Positions 52,213 through 61,884 of a stretch of DNA of 64,000 bases are shown piece by piece; position 1 is the first letter of the stretch, and each line of letters begins with the position of its first letter. Under the pieces are notes generated by a model, which saw only the letters and a list, made by a program, of their open reading frames with translations, had not been told where the DNA came from and did no database searches. The stretch covers positions 62,001 to 126,000 of the forward strand of contig CAWEVM010000029.1 of the NCBI GenBank assembly GCA_963812505.1. Direction: 5' to 3'. Source of the DNA: JAMXLO01 sp963812505 (GTDB lineage Bacteria; Pseudomonadota; Alphaproteobacteria; Acetobacterales; Acetobacteraceae). Both the position numbers and the translations under genes were made by a program.

Positions 52213-53370
52213 ATGAAGATCACCAAGGTTGAACCACTGCTGCTCGACCGGTTCCTGTACGTGCGTATCAGCACCGATGTGGGCATCACCGGGATAGGCG
52301 AGTCAGGCACCTGGGGCCAGCTTGAAGCGTCCGCCGCGTCGATCACGAAATACGGCGAGTATCTAATGGGCCGCGACCCGTTCCCTATCGAGCACCACTG
52401 GAATGTCATGCTGCGCGCCAACCATTTCACCGGCGGCGCGATTACCGGCGCCGTGTCGGCGATCGACATCGCACTGTGGGACATCAAGGGCAAGGCATTC
52501 GGCGTTCCTGTCTACGAGCTGCTCGGCGGCCGGATGCGCCACAAAGCGCGGCTCTACGGCCATGTGAAAGGCCGCACGATCGACAAGCTGTTGGACGAGG
52601 CGGTGCGTTTGAAGGAGGCCGGCTTCACCGCGCTCGGACATCTGAACCCTCTGCTCGACGAAAGCGAGGACGAACCGTTCTACAAGTCCCACGCGGCGCG
52701 GATCGAAGAGGCGATCGACAACGTGCGCCGGCTGCGCGAGGCGGTCGGGCCGAAGGTCGATCTGTGCATCGAGATCCACCGCCGCCTGACGCCGCCCGAG
52801 GCCATCGCGCTGGGCCGTGGCATCGAGCAATACACGCCCATGTTCTTCGAGGATCCGCTGCGGCCGAACAGTTTTGACGCGATGGCGGACGTCGCGCGGC
52901 ACATCGACATTCCGATCGCGACCGGCGAGCGCTTCACCAGCCTCTATCAATTCCAGACGCTGCTGACACGCAACGCGGTGCAGTATCTGCGGCCGGATGC
53001 GTGCCTGGTGGGCGGGATCACCGGGATGAAGAAGGTGGCGGCGATCGCCGAGGCGCACGACGCGTGGGTGGTGCCGCACAATCCGCTGTCACCGATCAGC
53101 ACCGCGGCGTGTCTACAGATCGCCGCGTGCATTCCGAACTTTGCGATCCAGGAGTATCCGTCGCGCACGCCGGATCTGGATGGCGGGAAGGAGCTGCTGG
53201 GCAACGACCTGGCGCGAGGGCTGGAGGAGCAGCTCGACGGCTTCATCGCCATTCCCGACGGGCCGGGGATCGGCGTCGAACTGGTGGAGGATGTGGAGCG
53301 GAAGTTCCCGTATCGGCCGCGGCCGATCAAGATGCGGCCGCATGTCGATGGGTCGGTGGTGGATATGTAG
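52213..53370 (+). CDS. Enolase-superfamily dehydratase (mandelate racemase/ManD-like)
   Basis: A 385-residue acid-sugar dehydratase-type enzyme. Three metal ligands stand at E187 (CIEIH), E213 (FFEDPL) and E239 (TGERF), each 26 residues apart as in the family; H189 two residues after the first ligand resembles the mannonate/gluconate dehydratase (ManD) group. A late histidine in VPHNPLSP is the likely acid/base. Substrate is probably a C6 aldonate (inference). GGAGG precedes the ATG. The sigma factor gene is divergent. Confidence 0.88.
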   Translation: MKITKVEPLLLDRFLYVRISTDVGITGIGESGTWGQLEASAASITKYGEYLMGRDPFPIEHHWNVMLRANHFTGGAITGAVSAIDIALWDIKGKAFGVPVYELLGGRMRHKARLYGHVKGRTIDKLLDEAVRLKEAGFTALGHLNPLLDESEDEPFYKSHAARIEEAIDNVRRLREAVGPKVDLCIEIHRRLTPPEAIALGRGIEQYTPMFFEDPLRPNSFDAMADVARHIDIPIATGERFTSLYQFQTLLTRNAVQYLRPDACLVGGITGMKKVAAIAEAHDAWVVPHNPLSPISTAACLQIAACIPNFAIQEYPSRTPDLDGGKELLGNDLARGLEEQLDGFIAIPDGPGIGVELVEDVERKFPYRPRPIKMRPHVDGSVVDM

Positions 53371-53398
53371 GCGTAGGGTGACGCCCCGGCAGGATTGG

Positions 53399-54268
53399 TC
53401 AGACCACCAGACCGCTTGCCTGAACGGCAAGAGCATCAAGGCTTGGCGTGGACGATGAACTCTGCGCCGCTTGCTGCTTCGCAAGCAGGTATTGGTCCGT
53501 CAAGGAGTTGACGAAAGTGGGGTCCTGCAGCTTGGTGATATCGAGACGGCTGGAAACCGCCTGCTCTTGCGCGGGCAGGTCCTGATAAGCGATCTGCTGT
53601 GGGATACCGAGCGCGTTCAACACCACTTCCCAATTGATCGGATTGCCGAGGATCTGGTCTACGCTGGTGATCTGGCTTGCCTGCTGTTTGAATTGAATCG
53701 CCTCGGCGAGGCCAGGCGTCGCCTGATCGAGCGAATTCATCCAGGTCACTGATTCGTATTGGCTGGCGATCTGTGACTGGACGGTGGGGTCCTGCAAGCC
53801 CGCGAGACCTTTGGTCGCGAGGTTGTATGTCGTCGCCAGGGTTTTCCAGCGCGTATCGGCCAGTTGGTTGACCAGCGAATTTGGATCGGTCGGGTCCGAC
53901 TGCAGTGCCTTGCTTGCCAACGCCGTGTACTGCAGTTGATCGGCCATGCCGTTGGCCGTCAGCAGCACCTTCAGGACATTCGGGTTCTGCAGCGCGGTGT
54001 TCAGGTCCTTGGCGTTGGCAATACCCGCGGTAAAGGCCGCCAGATCGCGAATCACGGTGGGGTTCTTGGCTTCCTTCGCGACATCGGCGGTCCGGTTCTG
54101 TTCGGCCAGCTTCAGGTCCAGAATCGGGTTTCCCGAGGACACCGCCGTGCCGGAATTCGCTGTCGCGCCGCTGTAAAGCGTGGCCAGCATACTGGCCGCG
54201 GTGTCACTGGCCGACGAGGTGCCAGAGAACAAGAGGCTGTAGTTGATGCCGCTGACGATGCCGCTCAT
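53399..54268 (-). CDS. DUF1217 family protein
   Basis: A 289-residue protein with a serine/threonine-rich N terminus and DUF1217 segments such as NRTADVAKEAKNPTVIRDLAAF, shown in parts as DVAKEAKNPTVIRDLAAF and ITSVDQILGNPINWEVVLNALG. In other alphaproteobacteria this domain is found beside flagellar genes. No flagellar gene is present in this window, so the gene is isolated here. No signal peptide. Function unknown. Confidence 0.8.
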   Translation of the reverse strand: MSGIVSGINYSLLFSGTSSASDTAASMLATLYSGATANSGTAVSSGNPILDLKLAEQNRTADVAKEAKNPTVIRDLAAFTAGIANAKDLNTALQNPNVLKVLLTANGMADQLQYTALASKALQSDPTDPNSLVNQLADTRWKTLATTYNLATKGLAGLQDPTVQSQIASQYESVTWMNSLDQATPGLAEAIQFKQQASQITSVDQILGNPINWEVVLNALGIPQQIAYQDLPAQEQAVSSRLDITKLQDPTFVNSLTDQYLLAKQQAAQSSSSTPSLDALAVQASGLVV

Positions 54269-54495
54269 GGTGGTCGTCCGATGCCGCGAACTGAGACGTC
54301 GTGCAGTATGGACACCCGGCGATTAACATCCCCTCAACGCAGACGCTGTGATTGAGGCCCGAACCGCACGGCCCGAGAGCTGCGCAATGGACAGCCTCAT
54401 TGGCTGGCATGACGGCGCGGAGGGGACTATCTTCGGAATCCACGGCTGGACCCGCCGCGCGCAGGCCCCGCGAACACGTCCGAAGGAGCACCGAG

Positions 54496-55416
54496 ATGAT
54501 CAACCTCCACGACATCCGCTACGCGCGCCTCGGCACGCAGGACCTCGACTCCGCGATCCGCTTCGCCACCGAGATTGTCGGACTGCAACTGGTCGCGCGC
54601 GAAGGCAACGCAGCCTACTTCCGCAGCGACAAGGTCGACTTGCGCGGTGACACCCGCGACCATACGCTTGTGTATTTCGAGGGCGATCCCGCCGATCAGA
54701 CCATCGGCCTGGAACTGATCGACCCGGACGATCTGGACGCCGTCGGCGCGGCACTGGAACAGGGCGGCCGCCCCGTCCACTTCGGCACCCGCGCCGAATG
54801 CGACAGTCGCCGCACCCGCGCGTTCATCGCCTCCTCCGATCCCAGCGGCAACAAAATCGAGATCCTCGCGCGTCCCTACAACAGCGGTGCCAAGTATTTC
54901 CCTGGCCGCCAGGTCGGCATCACCAACTTCAGCCACGTCGCGCTGTTCAGCACCGACACCAAGCGCGACACGGAATTCTGGACTCGCCTGATCAATGCCC
55001 GCGTCTCCGACTGGCTCGGCGAAGCGACCTTCCTGCGCATCGGCACCGTGCACCATTCGGTGGTGCTGATGCCATCGTCGCGGCCAGGCATCCAGCACAT
55101 CAATCATCAGGTCGAGGACATCGACGACGTGATGCAGTCCTATTACTGGCTGAAGCAGCGGGGCCTGAAGATCGTCTATGGCCCTGGGCGGCATCCGATC
55201 TCCACCGCGATGATGGTGTATTTCGAGGGGCCCGACGGCATGGTCTACGAGTATTCCGTCGGTGTGAAACACATCCTCCCCGAGCAGGAAGCCAGCTATC
55301 GCCCGCGCCAGTTCTCGCTGGAGGCGTACAACGGCGACATGTGGGGGTCGTTCACCGAGACCGAGGGCCTGCCGCGCGAACCAGCGGTTGGTGCGAAGAT
55401 CCGTCTGGTCGTTTAG
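54496..55416 (+). CDS. VOC-family extradiol-type dioxygenase
   Basis: A 306-residue two-domain vicinal-oxygen-chelate protein resembling catechol/2,3-dihydroxybiphenyl dioxygenases. The candidate iron ligands in the C-terminal half are H147 (FSHVALF), H201 or H204 (HINHQ) and E252 (VYEYSVG), spaced as in BphC. It would cleave an aromatic diol ring next to the hydroxyls. AAGGAG lies nine bases before ATG 54496. It is followed two bases later by an HdrC-like iron-sulfur protein gene. Confidence 0.85.
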   Translation: MINLHDIRYARLGTQDLDSAIRFATEIVGLQLVAREGNAAYFRSDKVDLRGDTRDHTLVYFEGDPADQTIGLELIDPDDLDAVGAALEQGGRPVHFGTRAECDSRRTRAFIASSDPSGNKIEILARPYNSGAKYFPGRQVGITNFSHVALFSTDTKRDTEFWTRLINARVSDWLGEATFLRIGTVHHSVVLMPSSRPGIQHINHQVEDIDDVMQSYYWLKQRGLKIVYGPGRHPISTAMMVYFEGPDGMVYEYSVGVKHILPEQEASYRPRQFSLEAYNGDMWGSFTETEGLPREPAVGAKIRLVV

Positions 55417-55418
55417 CC

Positions 55419-55841
55419 GTGCGTGATACCGAACGAGACCTGATCGCCCACATCCGCGACAACTCGGCGCGCCTCGCGGCGGCCTGCACTGCATGCGGTG
55501 AATGCTATCGAGCCTGCCCAATGGTGCCACGCACACCGGCGCTGTCGGACGCGGCTCCTGAAGCAGTGATGGCAGGCATCCGCGACATCCTGCGCGATGA
55601 CGCCGGCGCACCTGATGCGGTCGCCTTCGCCGGAGCCTGCGTCCGCAGCGGCGAGTGCACGCCCGCCTGCCCCGAGAAACTTGACGCTGCGTTCCTGATG
55701 CGGCTTGCATCGCTGCGTGTCCGCGGCACGCTGGGCGACGCACCCCGCGTCAAGGCAGCACACGACCCAAGATGGTCCGCGCGAGTCAAGGCCTTCGCAC
55801 GGCTGACCATGAATGAGGAGGAGCGGGCCAAATGGCTGTGA
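55419..55841 (+). CDS. HdrC-like [4Fe-4S] ferredoxin-type protein
   Basis: A 140-residue protein with one complete [4Fe-4S] motif at C23, C26, C29 and C33 (CTACGECYRACP). A second motif has C74, S77, C80 and C84, with the second cysteine replaced by serine, so the second cluster is either absent or atypical. The layout is that of HdrC/GlpC-type subunits. It starts with GTG 55419, two bases after the dioxygenase stop, and overlaps the HdrB-like gene by 10 bases. Confidence 0.83.
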   Translation: MRDTERDLIAHIRDNSARLAAACTACGECYRACPMVPRTPALSDAAPEAVMAGIRDILRDDAGAPDAVAFAGACVRSGECTPACPEKLDAAFLMRLASLRVRGTLGDAPRVKAAHDPRWSARVKAFARLTMNEEERAKWL

Positions 55842-56677
55842 CCCAGGATGTCAAAGTCACCTTCTGGTACGGCTGCAACATGACGCGCCATGGCGAGATC
55901 GTGCGTCTCGTCACGCACATACTCGAAGCCGTCGGCGTGGCCGCGGCACCTGCCGGTGGACCCGGCTACTGCTGCGGCTCGACGCAGGAGGCAAACGCCC
56001 GCATTGCGGCCGGCATGGCCGCGCGCACGGTTGAGAAGTTCAACGAAGCCGGCCGCGACACCGTGGTCACCTGGTGCCCGTCCTGCCACATGAACATGGA
56101 TGACCTGATGGCGCCGGTGACGGAGACCGCGTTCGAAACCCAGCACATCACCCAACTGCTCGCCGCGCGCGCCGAGCGGCTGCGTCCGCTGCTGACCCAC
56201 ACGGTTCCGGCGCGGATACTGCTGCATGCGCATCACGGCTTCCACGGCCGCGTGCCGGTCAACACGGACGTGCCGATGCTGCTCAGCATGATCCCCGGCG
56301 TGACGGTGCTCGACCATCCGCTGCGCATCCCCGGCCACATGTGTTCTGCAATCGCACCCAAGCCTGGCGTGCTGGCACAGGCGCACAGCGACACGCTGGA
56401 GGCCATGGCGGAGATCGGCGCGGACACTTTGGCTACGATCTTCCATTCCTGTCACCGCGACGCAGTGGCGCTGGAGCGTGGCCGCACGATCCGCGTCGTG
56501 AACTGGATCCATCTGCTGGCCGAGGGGATGGGTCTGGCGCACGCCGATGAATACAAGCTCTGGCGGAATGCCGAGGATCCGCGCGTGTCGGTCGGCTCCG
56601 ATCGGATCGCAGCCGCAGGCGACGCCGCCTTTGAGCACTTGGTGGAACCGGAACTACGGCGCGCACCGACGATCTGA
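55832..56677 (+). CDS. HdrB-like CCG-domain iron-sulfur protein
   Basis: A 281-residue CCG-domain protein, partner of the HdrC-like subunit. The first CCG motif is complete: C15, then C47-C48, then C82 and C85, at the spacing found in HdrB. The second is degraded: the first position is His in HAHHGF, the CC pair reads MC in GHMCSA, and the last reads HSC. It therefore probably holds one non-cubane cluster. It would pass electrons between a donor and the HdrC-like protein, perhaps to or from the dioxygenase pathway (inference). No HdrA, lactate or glycolate oxidase gene is nearby. Confidence 0.85.
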   Translation: MAVTQDVKVTFWYGCNMTRHGEIVRLVTHILEAVGVAAAPAGGPGYCCGSTQEANARIAAGMAARTVEKFNEAGRDTVVTWCPSCHMNMDDLMAPVTETAFETQHITQLLAARAERLRPLLTHTVPARILLHAHHGFHGRVPVNTDVPMLLSMIPGVTVLDHPLRIPGHMCSAIAPKPGVLAQAHSDTLEAMAEIGADTLATIFHSCHRDAVALERGRTIRVVNWIHLLAEGMGLAHADEYKLWRNAEDPRVSVGSDRIAAAGDAAFEHLVEPELRRAPTI

Positions 56678-56714
56678 TAGGCCGCCACGTCCAAAGGCGA
56701 CCAGGGAGACTGGA

Positions 56715-58142
56715 GTGCTTCGCCGCCGCTTCTTGACCGCCCTCACTGCACTTGCGGCGAGCCCGTTCGTGCTGAAGTCGTCGGCCGCCGAGCCGGTAAC
56801 GGTTCTGGATCTGCAAACCCGCACCATTGAGGTAAACGGCAAAGCAGCCACGGTTCTCGGGATCACCAAGCCAGACGGAACGCCAGGCGTGGTGACGGAT
56901 GCCGCACGGCCCTTCCGGGTACAGGTGCGCAATCATCTGGACCGCACTTCGCTGATCCATTGGCACGGGCTGACACCGCCATTTCAGCAGGACGGCGTGC
57001 CTTATGTTTCCGCGCCGCCGATACCGGCGGGTGGTACGCAGGCCTACGATTTCCGACTGGATTTCCCGGGCACATTCTGGATGCACTCGCATGTCGGTTT
57101 CCAGGAACAGCAACTGCTGTCGGCTCCGCTCATCATCCACGACGCGGGCACCCGTAGCGCTGCGGTACAGGAAATCGTGGTCATGCTGCACGATTTCACC
57201 TTCCGCGATCCGCGAGAGGTCTTTTCTAGCCTGAAACAAGGCGGCCGTAAGCAGACCGCGTCAGCGCCGCCGGCCATGTCGGGCATGGGGAACATGAAGC
57301 CGGACCTGAACGACGTCGACTACGATGCCTTCCTTGCCAACGACCGAACGCTCGCGGACCCGAGCGTTATCCGTGTCGAACCCGGTGGGCGTGTCCGGCT
57401 GCGCCTGATCAACGGCAGTGCCGCGAGCAACTACTGGATCGATCTCGGCAGCCTGCGAGGCACGCTCATCGCGGTAGATGGCACGCCGGTCAGACCGGTC
57501 GCGCTGCAGCGCCTCCCGCTTGCCATCGCGCAGCGCGCCGACATTCTGATCGAGCTGCCACGGGAACAAAGGGCGTATGCCATCCTCGCCCAGGTGGAGG
57601 GCAAGACCGACCGGACCGGCATCGTGCTGGCGACTGCGCGCGCGAACGTCACGCGGATCGAGGCGAACGCTGCACGGCCATCTCCGGCGTTCGACTTCAC
57701 CTTTGAGCAGGCGTTGCGCGCAGCAAAACCGCTTGCGCCCCATCCTGCCGAGATCGTGCGGGACATTCTGCTCTCGGGCGATATGCAGGCGTACGTCTGG
57801 ATGATGGACAACCAGGTCTATCCCAAGATCACGCCGGTCATGATCTCAGCAGGCAAGCGCGTGGAACTTGTCATGCGGAACAAGACCATGATGTCGCATC
57901 CGATGCATCTGCATGGCCACCGTTTTCAAGTGGTCGGGTTCGATCAGCAACGTTTCCCGGGCGCTGTGCGCGACACGGTGCTCGTGCCGCCGCTCAGGGC
58001 CGTGACTGTCGCCTTCGACGCAGACAATCCCGGCCGCTGGGCTTTCCACTGTCACAATCTCTGGCATCTTGCCGCGGGGATGATGACAGTGGTCGACTAT
58101 GCGGGAGTTCCTATGCCGCCGCTGCCGTCCGATGTCGATTAG
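56715..58142 (+). CDS. Multicopper oxidase, Tat-exported
   Basis: A 475-residue periplasmic copper oxidase. All copper-binding motifs are seen: HWHG (near residue 83) and HSH (near 122) in the first domain, and HPMHLHGH and HCHNLWH in the last. The start GTG 56715 gives LRRRFLTALTALAAS, a twin-arginine signal. GGGAG precedes it. A methionine-rich region like that of CueO is only weakly developed (MSGMGNM, near 196). Substrate could be phenolic compounds or metal ions. It follows the HdrB-like gene by 37 bases. Confidence 0.92.
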   Translation: MLRRRFLTALTALAASPFVLKSSAAEPVTVLDLQTRTIEVNGKAATVLGITKPDGTPGVVTDAARPFRVQVRNHLDRTSLIHWHGLTPPFQQDGVPYVSAPPIPAGGTQAYDFRLDFPGTFWMHSHVGFQEQQLLSAPLIIHDAGTRSAAVQEIVVMLHDFTFRDPREVFSSLKQGGRKQTASAPPAMSGMGNMKPDLNDVDYDAFLANDRTLADPSVIRVEPGGRVRLRLINGSAASNYWIDLGSLRGTLIAVDGTPVRPVALQRLPLAIAQRADILIELPREQRAYAILAQVEGKTDRTGIVLATARANVTRIEANAARPSPAFDFTFEQALRAAKPLAPHPAEIVRDILLSGDMQAYVWMMDNQVYPKITPVMISAGKRVELVMRNKTMMSHPMHLHGHRFQVVGFDQQRFPGAVRDTVLVPPLRAVTVAFDADNPGRWAFHCHNLWHLAAGMMTVVDYAGVPMPPLPSDVD

Positions 58143-58148
58143 GTCTGG

Positions 58149-58976
58149 CTACGTCACGCTCCAACGCTGTTCGAGGACTTGGTAACTTTTGTCTTGCTGC
58201 ATCTGGGTCAAAACATGATTGACCGCGGCGACAAGGCCGGTATTGTTCCGATCGAAACCAATTCCCAGCGGCTGTGGCGCGTCGGGTACCTGCCCCAGGA
58301 TGCGCAACCCCGGCACGCTTCGCACAAACCACGCCGCGACCGGATAAACCTTCATCACCGCGTCGACATGACCCGAGCCCAGATCCTTGATCGCGTTGGC
58401 AATCTTCGCGAACGGATAGACCTTGACACTGCCGATCTGGCCGGCTCGCTGCATGGCGACCGCCACATCGTAGTCCGTCGTCGCGGCCTGTACGCCGACG
58501 GTCCCACCCTTCAGGTCAGCAAGCGTCATGTTTGCTGGCGATCGTCGGAGATCGACGATCAGGCTCAGCGTTGTCGTCAGATATGGCACCGACCATGCGA
58601 GCAATCGCTGGCGGTCGGGCGTGATCGTGATCCCACCGACAATGCAATCGTAGCGATTTTCCTTCATCTCGTGGAGGATGACCTCCCATCGCGTGTTCAC
58701 GAACTCTGAATGGAGATCGAGCCGTGTGGCGATCTCATCCATGAGGTCGACCTCGAAACCGACCCTCTTCCCGCCGGAGATGAACTCGAATGGCGGGTTG
58801 ACGAAATAGGTGCCGATGCGAAGGACGCCCGGCTTGAGTGTGCGAAGCGGCTGATCGGCGCGAGCCAGAGGGATCACGGGCAACAGAAGGGCAGCCGAGG
58901 CGGCAGCCCCCATCTGCTGCATCAGGTGGCGACGAGACAGCCGCTGGTTACAAGCGGCATGCAAGAATGGGCGCAA
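58149..58976 (-). CDS. Amino-acid-type ABC transporter substrate-binding protein, family 3
   Basis: A 275-residue periplasmic binding protein. The N terminus (LSRRHLMQQMG plus a hydrophobic run to ARADQ) is a Tat-like signal. The mature domain has GTYFVNPPFEF, GFEVDLMDEIATRL, and the family GGITITPDRQRLLAWSVPYL. The start is taken as TTG 58976, with GAGG six bases upstream; TTG 58964 is the alternative, and no ATG exists near. No permease or ATPase of this type is adjacent, so it is an orphan binding protein. It is convergent with the oxidase gene and divergent from the FAD oxidase gene. Confidence 0.83.
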   Translation of the reverse strand: MRPFLHAACNQRLSRRHLMQQMGAAASAALLLPVIPLARADQPLRTLKPGVLRIGTYFVNPPFEFISGGKRVGFEVDLMDEIATRLDLHSEFVNTRWEVILHEMKENRYDCIVGGITITPDRQRLLAWSVPYLTTTLSLIVDLRRSPANMTLADLKGGTVGVQAATTDYDVAVAMQRAGQIGSVKVYPFAKIANAIKDLGSGHVDAVMKVYPVAAWFVRSVPGLRILGQVPDAPQPLGIGFDRNNTGLVAAVNHVLTQMQQDKSYQVLEQRWSVT

Positions 58977-59025
58977 GGCGGCCTCAGAATTGTGTTCGGG
59001 TCCAATATGACGCAGGGAGAACTCA

Positions 59026-60840
59026 ATGCAACGAAGAAGCGTGCTCACCTGTGTGGGAATGATCGCGATTGGAGCCGCCCGCACAGAGCCCGCCGCGGCC
59101 GCCACGTCGGGACAGGCTAAGTTCCGCCGTGTCCGCCCATCCGATCCAGCCTGGCCAAGTGCGGCGGCTTGGGAAGTGCTGAACCGGAGCGTCGGAGGGA
59201 ACCTGATCAAGGTTCAGCCGCTGCTCGCGGCCTGTGTGAACCAAGGCCGCCCTAAGTGCCAGGACATGCTCGAGGCTGTGAAGAACCCGTACTATGTCGG
59301 CGATCAGCCTGCCGGGACACAGACTGCCGGCTGGGTGGATGCCTGGATGTCGGCACCCAGCGTCTATGCCGTCGCGGCAAGGAGTACCGAAGACGTGGTC
59401 GCCGCGGTGAACTTCGCCCGCGGGAACCGGTTGCGGCTGGTCGTGAAGGGCGGCGGCCACAGCTATCAGGGCACATCTGACTCGGCCGATTCGCTGCTGA
59501 TCTGGACGCGCGCGATGAACAGCATCGCGCTGCATGATGCATTCGTCGCCCAAGGTTGCGAGGGCAGACAGGCACCGCAGCCCGCCGTCACGGTCGGCGC
59601 CGGATGCGTATGGATGCATGTCTATGATGCTGTCACCACGAAGGCTGGGCGCTACGTGCAGGGCGGTGGCTGCGCGACGGTTGGCGTCGCGGGGCTGGTC
59701 CAGAGCGGCGGCTTCGGCAGCTTCTCGAAGAATTATGGCACGGCCGCGGGCGGGTTGCTGGAAGCCGAAGTGGTCACCGCCGACGGTCAGGTGCGCATAG
59801 CCAATGCGTGCGCCAACCCAGACCTGTTCTGGGGCATCAAAGGCGGTGGCGGCGGCAGCCTGGGCGTCGTCACACGGCTCACACTCAGAACGCGCGAACT
59901 GCCGGCGGTGTTCGGCGGCGCGAGTGTGACAATCAAGGCCGCGTCCGACACAGCGTTCCGCCGACTGATTGCCCGCTTCGTCGGGTTCTACGCTGAAAGC
60001 CTGCTCAATTCGCACTGGGGCGAGAGCGTCACCTTCGGATCGGACAACACCTTCGAGGCCTCGATGGTCTTCCAGGGGCTGGAGCCGCAGCAGGCCCGGG
60101 ATGCATGGCGGCCGTTCCTCGACTGGGTCGCCGCCTCGCCGCGAGACTTCACTGTCACCAGGCCCGCCGATATTGGTGGCGGCCCAGCACGCAACCATTG
60201 GAATGCTGAATTCCTGAACAAGAACCGGCCCGGCCGGGCATTTTCCGATCCGCGGCCAGGCGCACCGGCGAACAACGTGTGGTTTGCCGAGCAGAACACG
60301 GAACTCGGGGTATTCATCCACGGCTACCAGTCGCTCTGGCTGCCGGCCTCACTGTTGCGGAAGAATTGCCGGAAGCGATTTGTCGACGCGCTGTTCGCCG
60401 CCACCCGTCATTACGCTGTGATGCTGCACTTCAACAAGGGACTTGCCGGTACCAATGCCGCCGACGTCGCCGCGGCCAAGGATACCGCGATGAATCCTGC
60501 GGTGCTGGACGCGTTTGCGCTGGCGATCATCGCCGGCGGCGATCCGGGAGAATATGCGGACCTCCTCGGTCATCCGCGCGATCTGGCGAGGGCACGTGCG
60601 GACGCTGTGGCCATCAGCCGCGCCGGTGACGAGCTGCGGAAGGTCGTCCTGAATGCCGGCTCCTACGTATCGGAGAGCAACTACTTCGAGCGCAACTGGC
60701 AACGCTCCTTCTGGGGCCCAAACTATCCTCGGCTGCTCGCGGTGAAGCAGAAGTACGACCCCGAATGCCTGTTCTTCGTCCACCATGGCGTCGGCAGCGA
60801 GAACTGGAGCGCCGATGGCTTCACTCGGATCGTCACGTAG
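59026..60840 (+). CDS. FAD-binding oxidase, BBE family, bicovalent flavin
   Basis: A 604-residue secreted flavoenzyme of the berberine-bridge/6-hydroxy-D-nicotine-type oxidase superfamily. The signal peptide (MQRRSVLTCVGMIAIGAA) is followed by the FAD-linking residues H145 (KGGGHSYQG) and C216 (GGGCATVGVAG), consistent with flavin bound at two points. The C-terminal BBE domain has NYFERNWQRSFWG and YDPECLF. It would oxidise sugars or other alcohols. A GGGAGAA site precedes the ATG. It is followed by the NitT-type importer genes 54 bases later. Confidence 0.9.
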   Translation: MQRRSVLTCVGMIAIGAARTEPAAAATSGQAKFRRVRPSDPAWPSAAAWEVLNRSVGGNLIKVQPLLAACVNQGRPKCQDMLEAVKNPYYVGDQPAGTQTAGWVDAWMSAPSVYAVAARSTEDVVAAVNFARGNRLRLVVKGGGHSYQGTSDSADSLLIWTRAMNSIALHDAFVAQGCEGRQAPQPAVTVGAGCVWMHVYDAVTTKAGRYVQGGGCATVGVAGLVQSGGFGSFSKNYGTAAGGLLEAEVVTADGQVRIANACANPDLFWGIKGGGGGSLGVVTRLTLRTRELPAVFGGASVTIKAASDTAFRRLIARFVGFYAESLLNSHWGESVTFGSDNTFEASMVFQGLEPQQARDAWRPFLDWVAASPRDFTVTRPADIGGGPARNHWNAEFLNKNRPGRAFSDPRPGAPANNVWFAEQNTELGVFIHGYQSLWLPASLLRKNCRKRFVDALFAATRHYAVMLHFNKGLAGTNAADVAAAKDTAMNPAVLDAFALAIIAGGDPGEYADLLGHPRDLARARADAVAISRAGDELRKVVLNAGSYVSESNYFERNWQRSFWGPNYPRLLAVKQKYDPECLFFVHHGVGSENWSADGFTRIVT

Positions 60841-60894
60841 CGGTAAGCTGTGGTCCGGGCCGATACCGAAGCCACACAACACTGAGGAACTCCA

Positions 60895-61884
60895 ATGAAG
60901 CGAGTCATATGGCAACTCACGGCGCTGCTGCTTGGGCTGGTGCTGCTGCCGATCGTACACGCGGTTCCCGCGCGCGCCGACGATATAGTGACCATCGCCC
61001 ACTCGACCTGGGTCGGTTACGGTCCGCTCTACATCGCGCGCGACAAGGGCATCTTCAAAAAGAACGGCGTCGATGTGGACCTCGTGGTGATGGAGGACCC
61101 GAAGGAGCGCTTCCCCACCCTGATGGCCGACCGCATCCAAATGATCGCCAGCACAGTGGACACGGCATTGCTGTATCTGAAGAAGCCGACCGACTTTCAG
61201 TATGTCGTCGCGATCGACGACTCCAACGGCGGTGACGGCATCGTGGCGCTCAAGGACATAACGTCCATCGCTGATCTGAAAGGCAAGAAGGTCGCGGTCA
61301 ATGACGGTTCGGTGTCGGAGTTCTACCTGAACGTCCTGCTCGGCAAAGCCGGGCTGAAGGAATCCGATCTGTACACGGTGAACATGACGGCGGCCGATGC
61401 CGGGAGTGCCTTCGTCGCCAAGCGCGTCGATGCGGCGGTGACGTGGGAGCCATGGCTGACCAAGGGCAAATCCACCGATTTCGGTCATCTGCTGGTCGAC
61501 AGCTCCACCACGCCCGGCCTGATCACCGACGTGCTCATCGTCAAGAGCGCGTGGGCGAATGCGCACAAGAAGGACGTCGAGGCGATCGTCAAGTCGTGGG
61601 ATGAGGCCGTGGCCTACTATCGGGCGCATCCTGATGAGTCGATTGCCATCATGGCAAAGGGTGTCGGCGGTTGGCTGAAGGACCCGAAGGAATTCAAGGC
61701 GACTCTGTCGGGCATCAAGTTCTACGGCGGCGATGACAACAGGACGTTCTTCGGCACCATGGACAAACCAGGTCCGCTTGCGCACACCGTGCAGGATGCG
61801 ATCGACATCTGGTCGAGCCACGGCAAGCTTCAGGTCAAGGTGACCCCGGCGGACCTCATCAGCTACAGCTTCGTCGGCGGTTGA
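60895..61884 (+). CDS. NitT/TauT-type ABC transporter substrate-binding protein
   Basis: A 329-residue periplasmic binding protein of the SsuA/TauA/THI5-like group. Its signal peptide ends near PARADD. GYGPLYIARDKGIF and the later DAAVTWEPWL are typical. Such systems import nitrate, taurine, sulfonates, or pyrimidine/thiamine precursors; the ligand cannot be read. GAGGA precedes ATG 60895. Its stop overlaps the permease start. Confidence 0.9.
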   Translation: MKRVIWQLTALLLGLVLLPIVHAVPARADDIVTIAHSTWVGYGPLYIARDKGIFKKNGVDVDLVVMEDPKERFPTLMADRIQMIASTVDTALLYLKKPTDFQYVVAIDDSNGGDGIVALKDITSIADLKGKKVAVNDGSVSEFYLNVLLGKAGLKESDLYTVNMTAADAGSAFVAKRVDAAVTWEPWLTKGKSTDFGHLLVDSSTTPGLITDVLIVKSAWANAHKKDVEAIVKSWDEAVAYYRAHPDESIAIMAKGVGGWLKDPKEFKATLSGIKFYGGDDNRTFFGTMDKPGPLAHTVQDAIDIWSSHGKLQVKVTPADLISYSFVGG

